Assembly (NCBI GenBank): GCA_964353455.1
Contig: CAYGWP010000576.1
Coordinates: 1-14,025 of the forward strand
DNA length: 14,025 nucleotides
Source of the DNA: CAYGWP01 sp964353455
Lineage (GTDB): Bacteria > Planctomycetota > Phycisphaerae > FEN-1346
Direction: 5' to 3'
In this document: positions 7,618 through 14,025 of the stretch, piece by piece
Layout: each line of letters starts with the position of its first letter
Position numbering within the stretch: the stretch's first letter is position 1
Notes under the pieces: generated by a model
The model's database searches: none
What the model was told of the DNA's origin: nothing
The model's input: the letters and a program-made list of their open reading frames with translations, nothing else
Made by a program: the position numbers and the translations under genes

Positions 7618-10600
7618 TCACTCGCCGAAGACGATCTTCTGTCCATCGAAAGCCACGGTCCGTTCGCCCACGGTGACCTTCGCGGCGAGACCGGCGCCCT
7701 CGACTTTGGCCGGCGGCGGGGCGCCGCGCTGGATCGTTAGCACGACGAAGAAGTCGCCGGCCGTCGTGTCATCGCCCGTGACGAAGATGCCGGGGTCCTG
7801 GAACTCGCCCTTGCCGCGGTTGTATGTTTTCTCGAACGTCACGCCGCGCTGGTCGATCCTGATCTGCGGTTTGTCGGGGGCCGCGAACGTGCCGCACAAG
7901 GCGGTGCCGTCGGGCAGAGCGAGCGTGAAGGCGCCGCCGTCGACCTTGGCCGCTTTCGTGTCGGTCTTCTCGTCGAGGTGCCACGTCCACATCTTGGACT
8001 TTCCGCCGGAGATACGATCGACGACCGCGATGAGGCACGGAGCACCGCTCTTGCCGCTGTAATCAACCGCAAACGAGCGGATGCCCTTGATGCCGACGTC
8101 CTTCAGCGCACCGGGGCGCCGCGCGTTGCCGTAACGTTCGTAGAGGGCCTGTTTCACCGTCTTTCCGGTCCTGTCCGTCCCCTCGTTGATCTGGGCATAG
8201 ACGTCTCCCAGGTCAACCGTGACAACGCCGGAGCCATCCCTCTCGGTCTTGGCGTAGACCACGCGGCCCTGGGCGGTGTCGTTGATCTCGTCCTCCGCAA
8301 GAACAACAACGTTCTCGAATGCCCGCTGATTGTGCAACCTGAGCGCTGGCAGTCCGCGGGCCCACACGTGACCGAGGCCCATCACCCGGAACGTTCCCGC
8401 GTTGGGCACGTTGTAACCATGGATGACGTGGGCCCGGGCAAAGAACTGCACGACGAAATCGTCCTGGCTCGCCCATGCGCTGCGGAAGCCGTAGTAACCG
8501 AAGTCCGGCGCCTCCCACGCCAGCGGCATCACGCCCTGAGGGGGCTTGGGCTCCATCTCCAGCGGGTAGTTGAGAAACGCATATACAGGGGTTGACGGAT
8601 GGCCCTTGGCGGAAACCGCCCGGGCCGCGGAGTCCTTGCCCGTGACGTCCACTTCGCGGTTCCACGCCCACAGGATCGCCGGCTTCCACTCATCGGGTGC
8701 CAGCGGGAAGAGGTTGGCGAAGTAGTCGCCCTTGATCTCGGTCGGCCCGCTGATGTCCTGCGCCGCCGGTTCGCCCGATGTCGGGTAGACGTGGGCAAAG
8801 ACCTTCCACGGCAGGACGTGCGTGATGTCGGCGTAGGGCGAAAGACCGGCGCCGAACATCCCGCGATATGCCAGGGCGTACCGGCCGGGGCCCAGCGCGG
8901 TGCCGTAGGAGTTGCCGGCGATGTCTCCCTGGGCGCCGCCCGTGCCGAAGGCCTCGCGCACGTGCATGAACATGGACCACCGCGTCAGTTCGAAGGCCCG
9001 CAGGAAGTCCACGCTCTGCCCGCCGGTGCGGTTCCACTGTTCGGTGTCGAACTCCCAGTCCTTGAGTTGTTCGACGTAGTCGGCGCGGATTTCGGCGATG
9101 CGGGCCTTGGCCTGCTCTTCGGTCTGCTCCAGGAACCGCGGCTGCATGTGGATGACGCCCCACGGATTCGTCTCGCCGATGGCGATGGCGGCCATGAGCG
9201 GGTGCATGCCCTTCTCGATGCGGGCCACGTCGCCGTCCCTCAGCGCGACACCGCTCACGTAAACCGTGACGCCGCCGTGTCCCGTGACCAGCCGCACCCA
9301 GCGTGGCTGGTCGTTCTCGATAACGGTGTAGAAGTAACTGGTGCTGTTCATGACGCGTCCGATGGCGTTGGTCACATCGATTGCGTCGTTGTAGCGGCCC
9401 TTCTTCTGCTCGTGCGAGAGCGGACGGAAGGTCTCGGACCGGTCGGCGAACTTCACCTCCGTGCCGACCTCCGGCCGCGCCTTCGACGGGCCGCCGAGCG
9501 CCGCCAGCGGGTCGTCACCCGGCTTCGGGAGGAACCCGCCGACGTAGATCCACTCGTCGGGCATGCGGCCGGCATCGAGTCTGCTGACCGGCACACCCTT
9601 GCCATGCGTGTAGCCGGCGGCCGGGGGAATCCCGGGCGCGGCTTCGCGCCCGGCGAACGGATCGGTGGGCTTGGCGGGGGCCGGCCCTTTCTCGCCCCAC
9701 AGGGCCAGCGCCGCCAGGGCCGCGCCGTGGTACATGTTGCCCGATTCGCCCGCCCCGTGGTTCCACTGCGTCTCGCCGTTGTAGAAGGACTTCGAGTAGA
9801 AGAGCCGGTAGGTCCACAGGACGAGGTAGTCCTCCACCTTCTTGCGGAAGTCGGGGGGCCAGGCGTCGTAGCACAGGTCGTACGTCACGCCGACCTGCTC
9901 GTACCGCCAGCCGAACTTGAGCGTGCCGTGCCGCGAGTCGAGCGTGGGTTCGTCCGGCGCGTCGCCCGCCAGGCGCCGCTCGACGAACGCGCGGGCCTCG
10001 TCGGCGTACTTCCGGTCGCCCGTCAGTTGATATCGGATGCCCAGGCCGATGCCGTCGGTCATCTTCGCAATCGCCGCCCTGCCGAGGTCGGTCTCCGCCT
10101 TCTTGCGGAGGGCCGGTAGGTCCCCGGCCCGGAAGAGGACCCGCGGGTGCTCGCCGGGTTTGGCGGGAACGAAGTCCGGCTTCAGCGGCGTGCGCTGCGG
10201 CAGGACCGTTGCCTCCGCCTGGCCCTTGACGGCCTGGCCCTTGAATGTGCCGGTGAACCCGCCCTCGAATGAGCCGGCGGCGGTCCGCCTCAACTCGACG
10301 GCGTACGCCGCCCGGCCGCCAGGCACATACTGGTCGCGGATGATGCTCATCGCCAGGGCGAGGCGGATGGTCTCGTCGGCGATCTTGCTGTCTGTTATGC
10401 GTCCCCAGTGGACCGAGCGGTTGAAACTCCCGGCCACGCCCCAGACGCGCTCCCAGCGGTCGCCGGAGCGGCGGAGGTTCAGCAGGAGCATGGGCCCGTC
10501 CTGGACCGGGTTCTCGCCCTGAAAGAGGGCGCCGCAGAGCCGCAACTCATACTGTGCCTCGGCCGCCGTCGTTTCTGCCGCAAGAGCCGAAGTTGCGGCC

Positions 10601-10689
10601 GGGAGGAGGGCCATCGCGAGTATCACCGCCAACGCAAGAAACGCGGCGGCGAACCGCGCCGGACGAACGGCACTCGTCGAACGTTTCAT
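7618..10689 (-). CDS. Exported heparinase II/III-like polysaccharide lyase, paralogue B
   Basis: This 1023-residue protein is collinear with the gene that follows it. It has a signal peptide at about 1-38 (ARFAAAFLALAVILAMALLP, then SALA), an N-terminal beta domain at about 45-163, and a toroid entry HPRVLFRAGDLPALRKKA at 181-198. YDLCYDAWP lies at 270-278, an inserted beta-rich block at about 369-521, and a beta-sandwich from WEAPDFGYYGFRSAW (725-739) to AAKVTVGERTVAFDGQKIV. In the conserved block from WEAPDFGY to GHVWA I count 33 identities in 53 aligned positions with paralogue A. Residues differ in the putative active-site segment: D589, G592 and N593 replace E589, H592 and Y593, so specificity may have changed or activity been lost. 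The ATG at 10689 is preferred over a GTG at 10704, because AAGGAG at 10696-10701 sits 6 nt upstream of the ATG. First gene of the leftward pair. Confidence 0.87.
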   Translation of the reverse strand: MKRSTSAVRPARFAAAFLALAVILAMALLPAATSALAAETTAAEAQYELRLCGALFQGENPVQDGPMLLLNLRRSGDRWERVWGVAGSFNRSVHWGRITDSKIADETIRLALAMSIIRDQYVPGGRAAYAVELRRTAAGSFEGGFTGTFKGQAVKGQAEATVLPQRTPLKPDFVPAKPGEHPRVLFRAGDLPALRKKAETDLGRAAIAKMTDGIGLGIRYQLTGDRKYADEARAFVERRLAGDAPDEPTLDSRHGTLKFGWRYEQVGVTYDLCYDAWPPDFRKKVEDYLVLWTYRLFYSKSFYNGETQWNHGAGESGNMYHGAALAALALWGEKGPAPAKPTDPFAGREAAPGIPPAAGYTHGKGVPVSRLDAGRMPDEWIYVGGFLPKPGDDPLAALGGPSKARPEVGTEVKFADRSETFRPLSHEQKKGRYNDAIDVTNAIGRVMNSTSYFYTVIENDQPRWVRLVTGHGGVTVYVSGVALRDGDVARIEKGMHPLMAAIAIGETNPWGVIHMQPRFLEQTEEQAKARIAEIRADYVEQLKDWEFDTEQWNRTGGQSVDFLRAFELTRWSMFMHVREAFGTGGAQGDIAGNSYGTALGPGRYALAYRGMFGAGLSPYADITHVLPWKVFAHVYPTSGEPAAQDISGPTEIKGDYFANLFPLAPDEWKPAILWAWNREVDVTGKDSAARAVSAKGHPSTPVYAFLNYPLEMEPKPPQGVMPLAWEAPDFGYYGFRSAWASQDDFVVQFFARAHVIHGYNVPNAGTFRVMGLGHVWARGLPALRLHNQRAFENVVVLAEDEINDTAQGRVVYAKTERDGSGVVTVDLGDVYAQINEGTDRTGKTVKQALYERYGNARRPGALKDVGIKGIRSFAVDYSGKSGAPCLIAVVDRISGGKSKMWTWHLDEKTDTKAAKVDGGAFTLALPDGTALCGTFAAPDKPQIRIDQRGVTFEKTYNRGKGEFQDPGIFVTGDDTTAGDFFVVLTIQRGAPPPAKVEGAGLAAKVTVGERTVAFDGQKIVFGE

Positions 10690-10695
10690 GGAGCG

Positions 10696-10701
10696 CTCCT
10701 T
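10696..10701 (-). promoter_or_regulatory. Shine-Dalgarno site that sets the start of lyase paralogue B
   Basis: On the minus strand AAGGAG lies 6 nt before the ATG at 10689 and inside the alternative GTG-started reading frame at 10704. Good spacing to the ATG makes the five-residue-longer product unlikely. Confidence 0.7.
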
Positions 10702-10751
10702 CACCGGCCGAAATGCACCTTAATTTAGCCTCTGGCCGTGCAACTTGGGAT

Positions 10752-10780
10752 TTGACAAAATAGTGCTCGCCTGTGACAAA
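10752..10780 (+). promoter_or_regulatory. Putative sigma-70-like promoter for the rightward hydrolase genes
   Basis: A perfect TTGACA at 10752-10757 is followed after 17 nt by GACAAA at 10775-10780. TG at 10772-10773 is placed as in an extended -10 element. The -10 hexamer matches TATAAT at only three positions, so the call rests on the -35, the spacing and the location 41 nt before the ATG at 10821, in the only divergent gap of the window. The same segment contains two TGACAAA copies 21 bp apart (10753-10759 and 10774-10780), which may instead be an operator. Confidence 0.35.
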
Positions 10781-10808
10781 GGCAAGCCCTTACGCTTCAC
10801 AAGACCAC

Positions 10809-10814
10809 AGGAGG
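10809..10814 (+). promoter_or_regulatory. Shine-Dalgarno site that sets the start of the first hydrolase gene
   Basis: AGGAGG lies 6 nt upstream of the ATG at 10821. It rules in that ATG over a GTG at 10773, which would put 16 extra polar residues before the signal peptide and overlap the putative promoter. Confidence 0.8.
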
Positions 10815-10820
10815 CGATTC

Positions 10821-12419
10821 ATGCGACACGTTCTCGGGGTCATGAGCATCCTTGCGATCTACACGTTCTCCGCTTCGGGGGCGGTGTTTCAGTATTCCGC
10901 TACAGTAACGACGGAAAAGGGGGAGAGCGAGGCGTTCCTGTGGATTCCGCCACAGGCGAAGCAGGTGCAGGGCGTTGTGATGGCCGGCATGACGCTGATG
11001 GAGCGGGAATGCGTCAAGGATGCACGCATCCGGCAGGCGTGCGCCGACCAGCAACTGGCCATCGTCTTTCTGAAGTGCGGCCTGCTGGCGGCCGACACGC
11101 AGAAGGTCCTGGATGATCTGGCGAAGGCGTCGGGCTACCGCGAACTCGCGGCGGCGCCCCTGATGTTTATCGGGCACTCGGCCGGCGGGCCGCAGGCCAA
11201 GGCGTGCGCCGCCAGGATGGCCGGTCGCTGCTTCGGGCTGGTGCAGTACCGGGGCGGAGTGCTTGGCGGTAGTGACCAGGTCCCGCCCGGCGTGCCGGCG
11301 CTGATGATGATCGGGCAGTTCGACGAATTCGGCGGCACGATGCGCGGCGAGGACGGACGCGAGACTTGGGAGGGCGGCCGCGAGGCCCTTGCCGCCTTCC
11401 GCGCGCAGAACGAGCGGAACCTGGGGAGCGTCGTGGTCGAGCCGGGCGCCGGGCACTTCGCGTGGTCCGACCGAAATGCCGCATACCTGGCGCTCTTTGT
11501 CCGCAAGGCGGCCGAGGCGCGCATTCCGGCCGCATGGCCCGCGGATGCGAAGGAGCCGGTCGCGCTGAAGGAGATCGACCCTCGCGGCGGCTGGCTGACC
11601 GATCTGGCGATCAAGCCGCCGGGCGAGTTTCCGCCGGCGTCCTACAGCGAATACCGCGGAGACAAGGCTAAGGCCGCGTGGCACTTCGATAAGGAGTTGG
11701 CGGAGGCCACCGTTGCCTATCACGCCGGCGGGTTCGGCAAGAAAGACCAGTTCATCAAGTGGGCCGACCCGTGTTGGGTGGATGCCGGCGCGCGGTTCTT
11801 CTTCACCAGCCTCAAGTGGGTGGGCAACGGGCAGACCTTCGAGGTTCATCCCGTGTACACAGATACATATCCCTCGCAGCACAACGGTCAGGGGCCACGC
11901 TGGCCGCAGGCGGGCCAACCCGTGGGCCACTCGACCGCCCTTATCCAGATCAGACATGTGAGCGGACCGGTGGTTCCCGCTGGGCCGAACACCCTGCGCA
12001 TACAGTACGACATCCTGGCCCCAGCCACCGAGGCATCGCGCGTCACGTTCATGGCGTACAGCGCCGGCGACGCCGAATATCGCCACACCGAGCAAGTTGG
12101 TATGATGCCGCGCGGCTTCGCCGGCCTGAAGGGCGGCCGGGCGCAGACGATCACGTTCCCGCCCGTGGGCGACCTGAAGGCCGACGCCGGGCCGGTGGAA
12201 CTGAAGGCGACGAGCGACGCCGGCCTGCCGGTCGAGTTCTACGTCGCCAGCGGCCCGGCGCGGATCACGGACGGCAAACTGGAGATCTGCGAGGTACCCG
12301 CTCGCGCCGCCTTCCCCCTGGCGGTGAAGGTCGTTGCCTGGCAGTTCGGCCGCGGCATTGAACCTCTCGTGCAGACGGCCGCGCCGGTGGTGCAGACGAT
12401 TCGCATCGAGAAGCCGTAG
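10821..12419 (+). CDS. Exported alpha/beta-hydrolase (esterase-like) with C-terminal beta domains
   Basis: This is a 532-residue protein with a signal peptide at about 1-20 (VLGVMSILAIYTFSASGA). An alpha/beta-hydrolase domain occupies about 22-235. It has a WIPP strand motif at 41-44, a nucleophile elbow GHSAG at 118-122 with S120, a probable acid in IGQFDEFGG (D168), and the histidine H212 in GAGHFAW. Residues about 257-290 hold a GWL...EYRGDKAKAAW segment that recurs in the next gene. About 290-450 is an uncharacterised beta-rich region. About 455-532 resembles Ig-like repeats of the SDAGLPVEFYVASGPA type found in planctomycetal exported proteins. It is likely an ester hydrolase, for example a deacetylase acting on substituted polysaccharide, outside the cytoplasm. 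The substrate is unknown, and a peptidase is not excluded. It is the first gene of the rightward unit, 64 nt before the next hydrolase. The triad was assigned by eye. Confidence 0.83.
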   Translation: MRHVLGVMSILAIYTFSASGAVFQYSATVTTEKGESEAFLWIPPQAKQVQGVVMAGMTLMERECVKDARIRQACADQQLAIVFLKCGLLAADTQKVLDDLAKASGYRELAAAPLMFIGHSAGGPQAKACAARMAGRCFGLVQYRGGVLGGSDQVPPGVPALMMIGQFDEFGGTMRGEDGRETWEGGREALAAFRAQNERNLGSVVVEPGAGHFAWSDRNAAYLALFVRKAAEARIPAAWPADAKEPVALKEIDPRGGWLTDLAIKPPGEFPPASYSEYRGDKAKAAWHFDKELAEATVAYHAGGFGKKDQFIKWADPCWVDAGARFFFTSLKWVGNGQTFEVHPVYTDTYPSQHNGQGPRWPQAGQPVGHSTALIQIRHVSGPVVPAGPNTLRIQYDILAPATEASRVTFMAYSAGDAEYRHTEQVGMMPRGFAGLKGGRAQTITFPPVGDLKADAGPVELKATSDAGLPVEFYVASGPARITDGKLEICEVPARAAFPLAVKVVAWQFGRGIEPLVQTAAPVVQTIRIEKP

Positions 12420-12431
12420 CACAAGCGGCTG

Positions 12432-12448
12432 CGCCGGCCGGGCCGGCG
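12432..12448. repeat. Perfect GC hairpin between the two hydrolase genes
   Basis: CGCCGGC at 12432-12438 and GCCGGCG at 12442-12448 form a perfect 7-bp stem with a 3-nt loop, 13 nt after the stop codon of the first hydrolase. No T-run follows. It could lower read-through or stabilise an mRNA end, but such hairpins also arise by chance in GC-rich DNA. Confidence 0.35.
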
Positions 12449-12472
12449 TGAGAGACCCGCGTCTTCGGACAA

Positions 12473-12478
12473 GGGAGG
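12473..12478 (+). promoter_or_regulatory. Shine-Dalgarno site of the hydrolase-Ig-lyase gene
   Basis: GGGAGG lies 5 nt before the ATG at 12484. It supports this start, which is followed at once by a signal peptide. Confidence 0.75.
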
Positions 12479-12483
12479 TTCGC

Positions 12484-14025
12484 ATGAGATTCCGATGCCT
12501 GATCGGCCTGACCCCGGTGCTCTTGGCGCTTTCGGTAGGTTGGCCGGTTCTTGCCGAGGAAGATGCCATCCTACGCACCACGGTGGACGGCGTGGAGATC
12601 AACATCTGGATTCCCGCCGGGGTCAACCCGCTGCGCGGGGCCATTGTGGATCCGGCCAATGCCAAGGTGGGCAGCGACCCTGCGAACCCGTCGGCCTCGG
12701 TATGGGAGGAAGCGTTCCGCAACCTCGACTGCGCCCACGTCGGCATGATCCTCCAGGACATGAACCGGAACAACCGGCCGACCATCCTGCACAAGGCGCT
12801 GGTGGCGGCGCTCGGGGAGTTTGCCCAGAAGAGCGGCCATCCGGAGATCGAGCACATGCCGCTGTGTTTTTCGGGCATGTCGCGCGGGGGCGGCTGGTCG
12901 GTCTCGACGGCGTTCCGGATGCCCGACCGCGCGGTCGCTTACGCGAACGTCGTGGGCTGGGTCGCCGACTCGAAAAGCCCCGACGCCCTGATGCAGATCC
13001 CCGGCCTCTTCATCATCGGCAACGTGCCGGACGGGTTCAAGATGCTCGATGCCATCCCCAAGGATTATGACCCGGGGCGCCAGCGCGGCGCGCCTTGGAC
13101 GCTGGCCCTTCAATGGGGCGCGGCACATGATTGGCACAACGCCGGCACGCTCGTCATGTCGTTCCTTGATGCGATGTTCCGGGCCCGCGTGCCGGCCGAC
13201 GCCCCTGCCGCCGGCGCTCCGGTGAAGCTCAAGCCGGTCCGCCAGGAGGACGGCTGGCTCGGCGACCGGTCAACATGGGATGGCCACTTTCCAACGATTG
13301 CGCCTTGGGCCGAATACAAGGGCGACAAGGCCTCCGCCGTCTGGCTGCCGAACCGGGCTATCGCCTACCTCTGGCGTGCTTTCGAATCGAAGGACCCGCC
13401 GGTGCGAATCGAGGCCGCCACAGCCGACGGCCGCAACCGGCTTCCCGACGACAAGAAACGTCAGATGGTGGTCGATGCAGGAGCCGCGCTGGTTCTTGAG
13501 GCCGCTGTGAGCGACGGGGCCGATGTCCGGAGAATCCAATTCTACGCGGGCGATCAACTCCTTTGCGAGGTCGCGCAAGCCCCGTGGAAGTGGACCTGGA
13601 AAGGGGCCTCGCCCGGTCCGCACGGCGTCTTTGCCCTGTGGGAATCGGCTTCCGGCAAACAGGGCGTTTCGAATCCGGCGCTGGTGGTGGTGAAGAGGCC
13701 CGCGGTCGAGCCCGGCCGGTCTTCCGCGACGAACGCCCCCACGGTGTCAACCAGCGTCTCCTTCTCCGCCGCCGAGCATCCGTTCATCCTCTGGACGAAG
13801 CAGGAGGCTGCGGCCATCCGCCGACGAATCGAAACCGAGCCGTGGGCCAAGGCTCAGTACGAGGCCATGCTCAAGGAAAAGGGCAACGGCCAGACCTTCC
13901 GCAATCTCTTCCGATACCAGGTCATGGGCGACGAGAGCGTCGCGGACGCCGAGAAGAAGTACCTCGTGAGCCTCATCGGCAACGATCCGCGCAAGTTCAC
14001 GGGCGATACCGGCGGCGGGCGGCAC
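12484..14025 (+). CDS. Exported hydrolase-Ig-lyase fusion protein (3' truncated by window)
   Basis: The frame is open from the ATG at 12484 to the window end, giving 514 residues with no stop. The signal peptide is at about 1-24 (CLIGLTPVLLALSVGWPVLA). An alpha/beta-hydrolase domain covers about 27-236. It has IWIPAG at 41-46, a nucleophile elbow GMSRG at 131-135 with S133, D183 in IIGNVPDGF, and H215/H218 in AAHDWH as triad candidates. A GWL...EYKGDKASAVW segment at 257-287 is shared with the upstream hydrolase. Residues about 330-405 look like a bacterial Ig-like domain (IQFYAGDQLLCEVAQAPWKW, then ALVVVKRP). From about 430, EHPFILWTKQEAAAIRRRIE and WAKAQYEAM read as the N-terminal entry of a heparinase/alginate-lyase-type alpha-toroid, continuing to MGDESVADAEKKYL. 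A substituent-removing hydrolase would thus be joined to a lyase in one exported chain. The lyase part is seen only at its beginning. A 64-nt gap after the previous gene suggests one operon. Confidence 0.83.
   Translation, partial: MRFRCLIGLTPVLLALSVGWPVLAEEDAILRTTVDGVEINIWIPAGVNPLRGAIVDPANAKVGSDPANPSASVWEEAFRNLDCAHVGMILQDMNRNNRPTILHKALVAALGEFAQKSGHPEIEHMPLCFSGMSRGGGWSVSTAFRMPDRAVAYANVVGWVADSKSPDALMQIPGLFIIGNVPDGFKMLDAIPKDYDPGRQRGAPWTLALQWGAAHDWHNAGTLVMSFLDAMFRARVPADAPAAGAPVKLKPVRQEDGWLGDRSTWDGHFPTIAPWAEYKGDKASAVWLPNRAIAYLWRAFESKDPPVRIEAATADGRNRLPDDKKRQMVVDAGAALVLEAAVSDGADVRRIQFYAGDQLLCEVAQAPWKWTWKGASPGPHGVFALWESASGKQGVSNPALVVVKRPAVEPGRSSATNAPTVSTSVSFSAAEHPFILWTKQEAAAIRRRIETEPWAKAQYEAMLKEKGNGQTFRNLFRYQVMGDESVADAEKKYLVSLIGNDPRKFTGDTGGGRH

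Larger units (their letters stand above)
10690..10820. other. Divergent intergenic region
   Basis: These 131 nt separate the leftward lyase pair from the rightward hydrolase genes and must hold the start signals for both. It contains the rightward TTGACA element, the two TGACAAA copies, and an AT-rich patch at 10719-10727 (CTTAATTTA) that could serve as a leftward -10. No matching leftward -35 is visible. TGCAC at 10714-10718 and GTGCA at 10738-10742 form a weak inverted pair. Confidence 0.6.

Noticed and set aside
8599..10119. 506-codon open frame on the plus strand
   Set aside because: It is antisense to lyase paralogue B. The translation is low-complexity, rich in Arg, Val and Gly, with no recognisable domain, and the opposite strand encodes a coherent protein.
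10722..10727. Leftward promoter for the lyase pair, with -10 TAAATT read on the minus strand
   Set aside because: No -35-like hexamer lies 16-18 nt upstream on the minus strand, so only an AT-rich patch remains; noted inside the intergenic entry.
10773..10820. GTG at 10773 as start of the first hydrolase
   Set aside because: It would add polar residues before a clear signal peptide and overlap the likely promoter. The ATG at 10821 has an AGGAGG at ideal spacing.
10797..12878. 693-codon open frame on the minus strand
   Set aside because: It lies antisense across two well-supported hydrolase genes. Its translation is rich in Arg, His and Pro, with no fold signature. It is a by-product of GC-rich third codon positions.
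2..14025. RNA genes, insertion sequences, CRISPR arrays, prophage or conjugation genes
   Set aside because: No transposase-like protein, short regularly spaced repeats, terminal inverted repeats or tRNA/rRNA-like structures were seen. Intergenic space is small and fully accounted for.

Overview
The window is GC-rich, densely coding bacterial DNA with six genes. All five starts that fall inside it belong to proteins with Sec-type signal peptides. I infer a Planctomycetota or related PVC/Hydrogenedentota-type genome, probably from an environmental or metagenome assembly. The reasons are the long exported quinoprotein-like beta-propeller with a malectin-like tail, several very large heparinase-like proteins, multimodular hydrolase/Ig/lyase architecture, and no SusC/SusD genes. 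No marker gene is present, so this placement is an inference.

Layout. (1) Positions 2-1168 (+) hold the C-terminal 388 residues of a heparinase II/III-like protein cut by the window start. (2) Positions 1235-4492 (+) encode a 1085-residue exported beta-propeller with a Rossmann/methyltransferase-like block embedded in it and a malectin-like C-terminus. (3) Converging on it, and transcribed leftward as a pair from about 10.7 kb, are two paralogous exported heparinase-like proteins of 1023 residues (7618-10689) and 1019 residues (4525-7584), 33 nt apart. (4) Diverging from that pair across a 131-nt intergenic region are an exported alpha/beta-hydrolase (10821-12419) and a second exported hydrolase (12484 to window end). 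The second continues through an Ig-like module into the N-terminus of another heparinase-like lyase and is cut by the window end.

Together the genes look like an extracytoplasmic polysaccharide-degradation locus: four heparinase-like lyase modules for uronic-acid-containing or otherwise acidic glycans, two esterase/deacetylase-like hydrolases that could remove substituents, and a large propeller protein with a carbohydrate-binding-like tail. The substrate cannot be read from the sequence. No transporter, regulator, sulfatase, RNA gene, mobile element or CRISPR array is visible. The most unusual features are the methyltransferase-like fold inside an exported propeller, the hydrolase-Ig-lyase fusion, and the duplicated lyases, which carry an inserted beta-domain and have non-canonical residues where heparinase-family histidines and tyrosines are expected.
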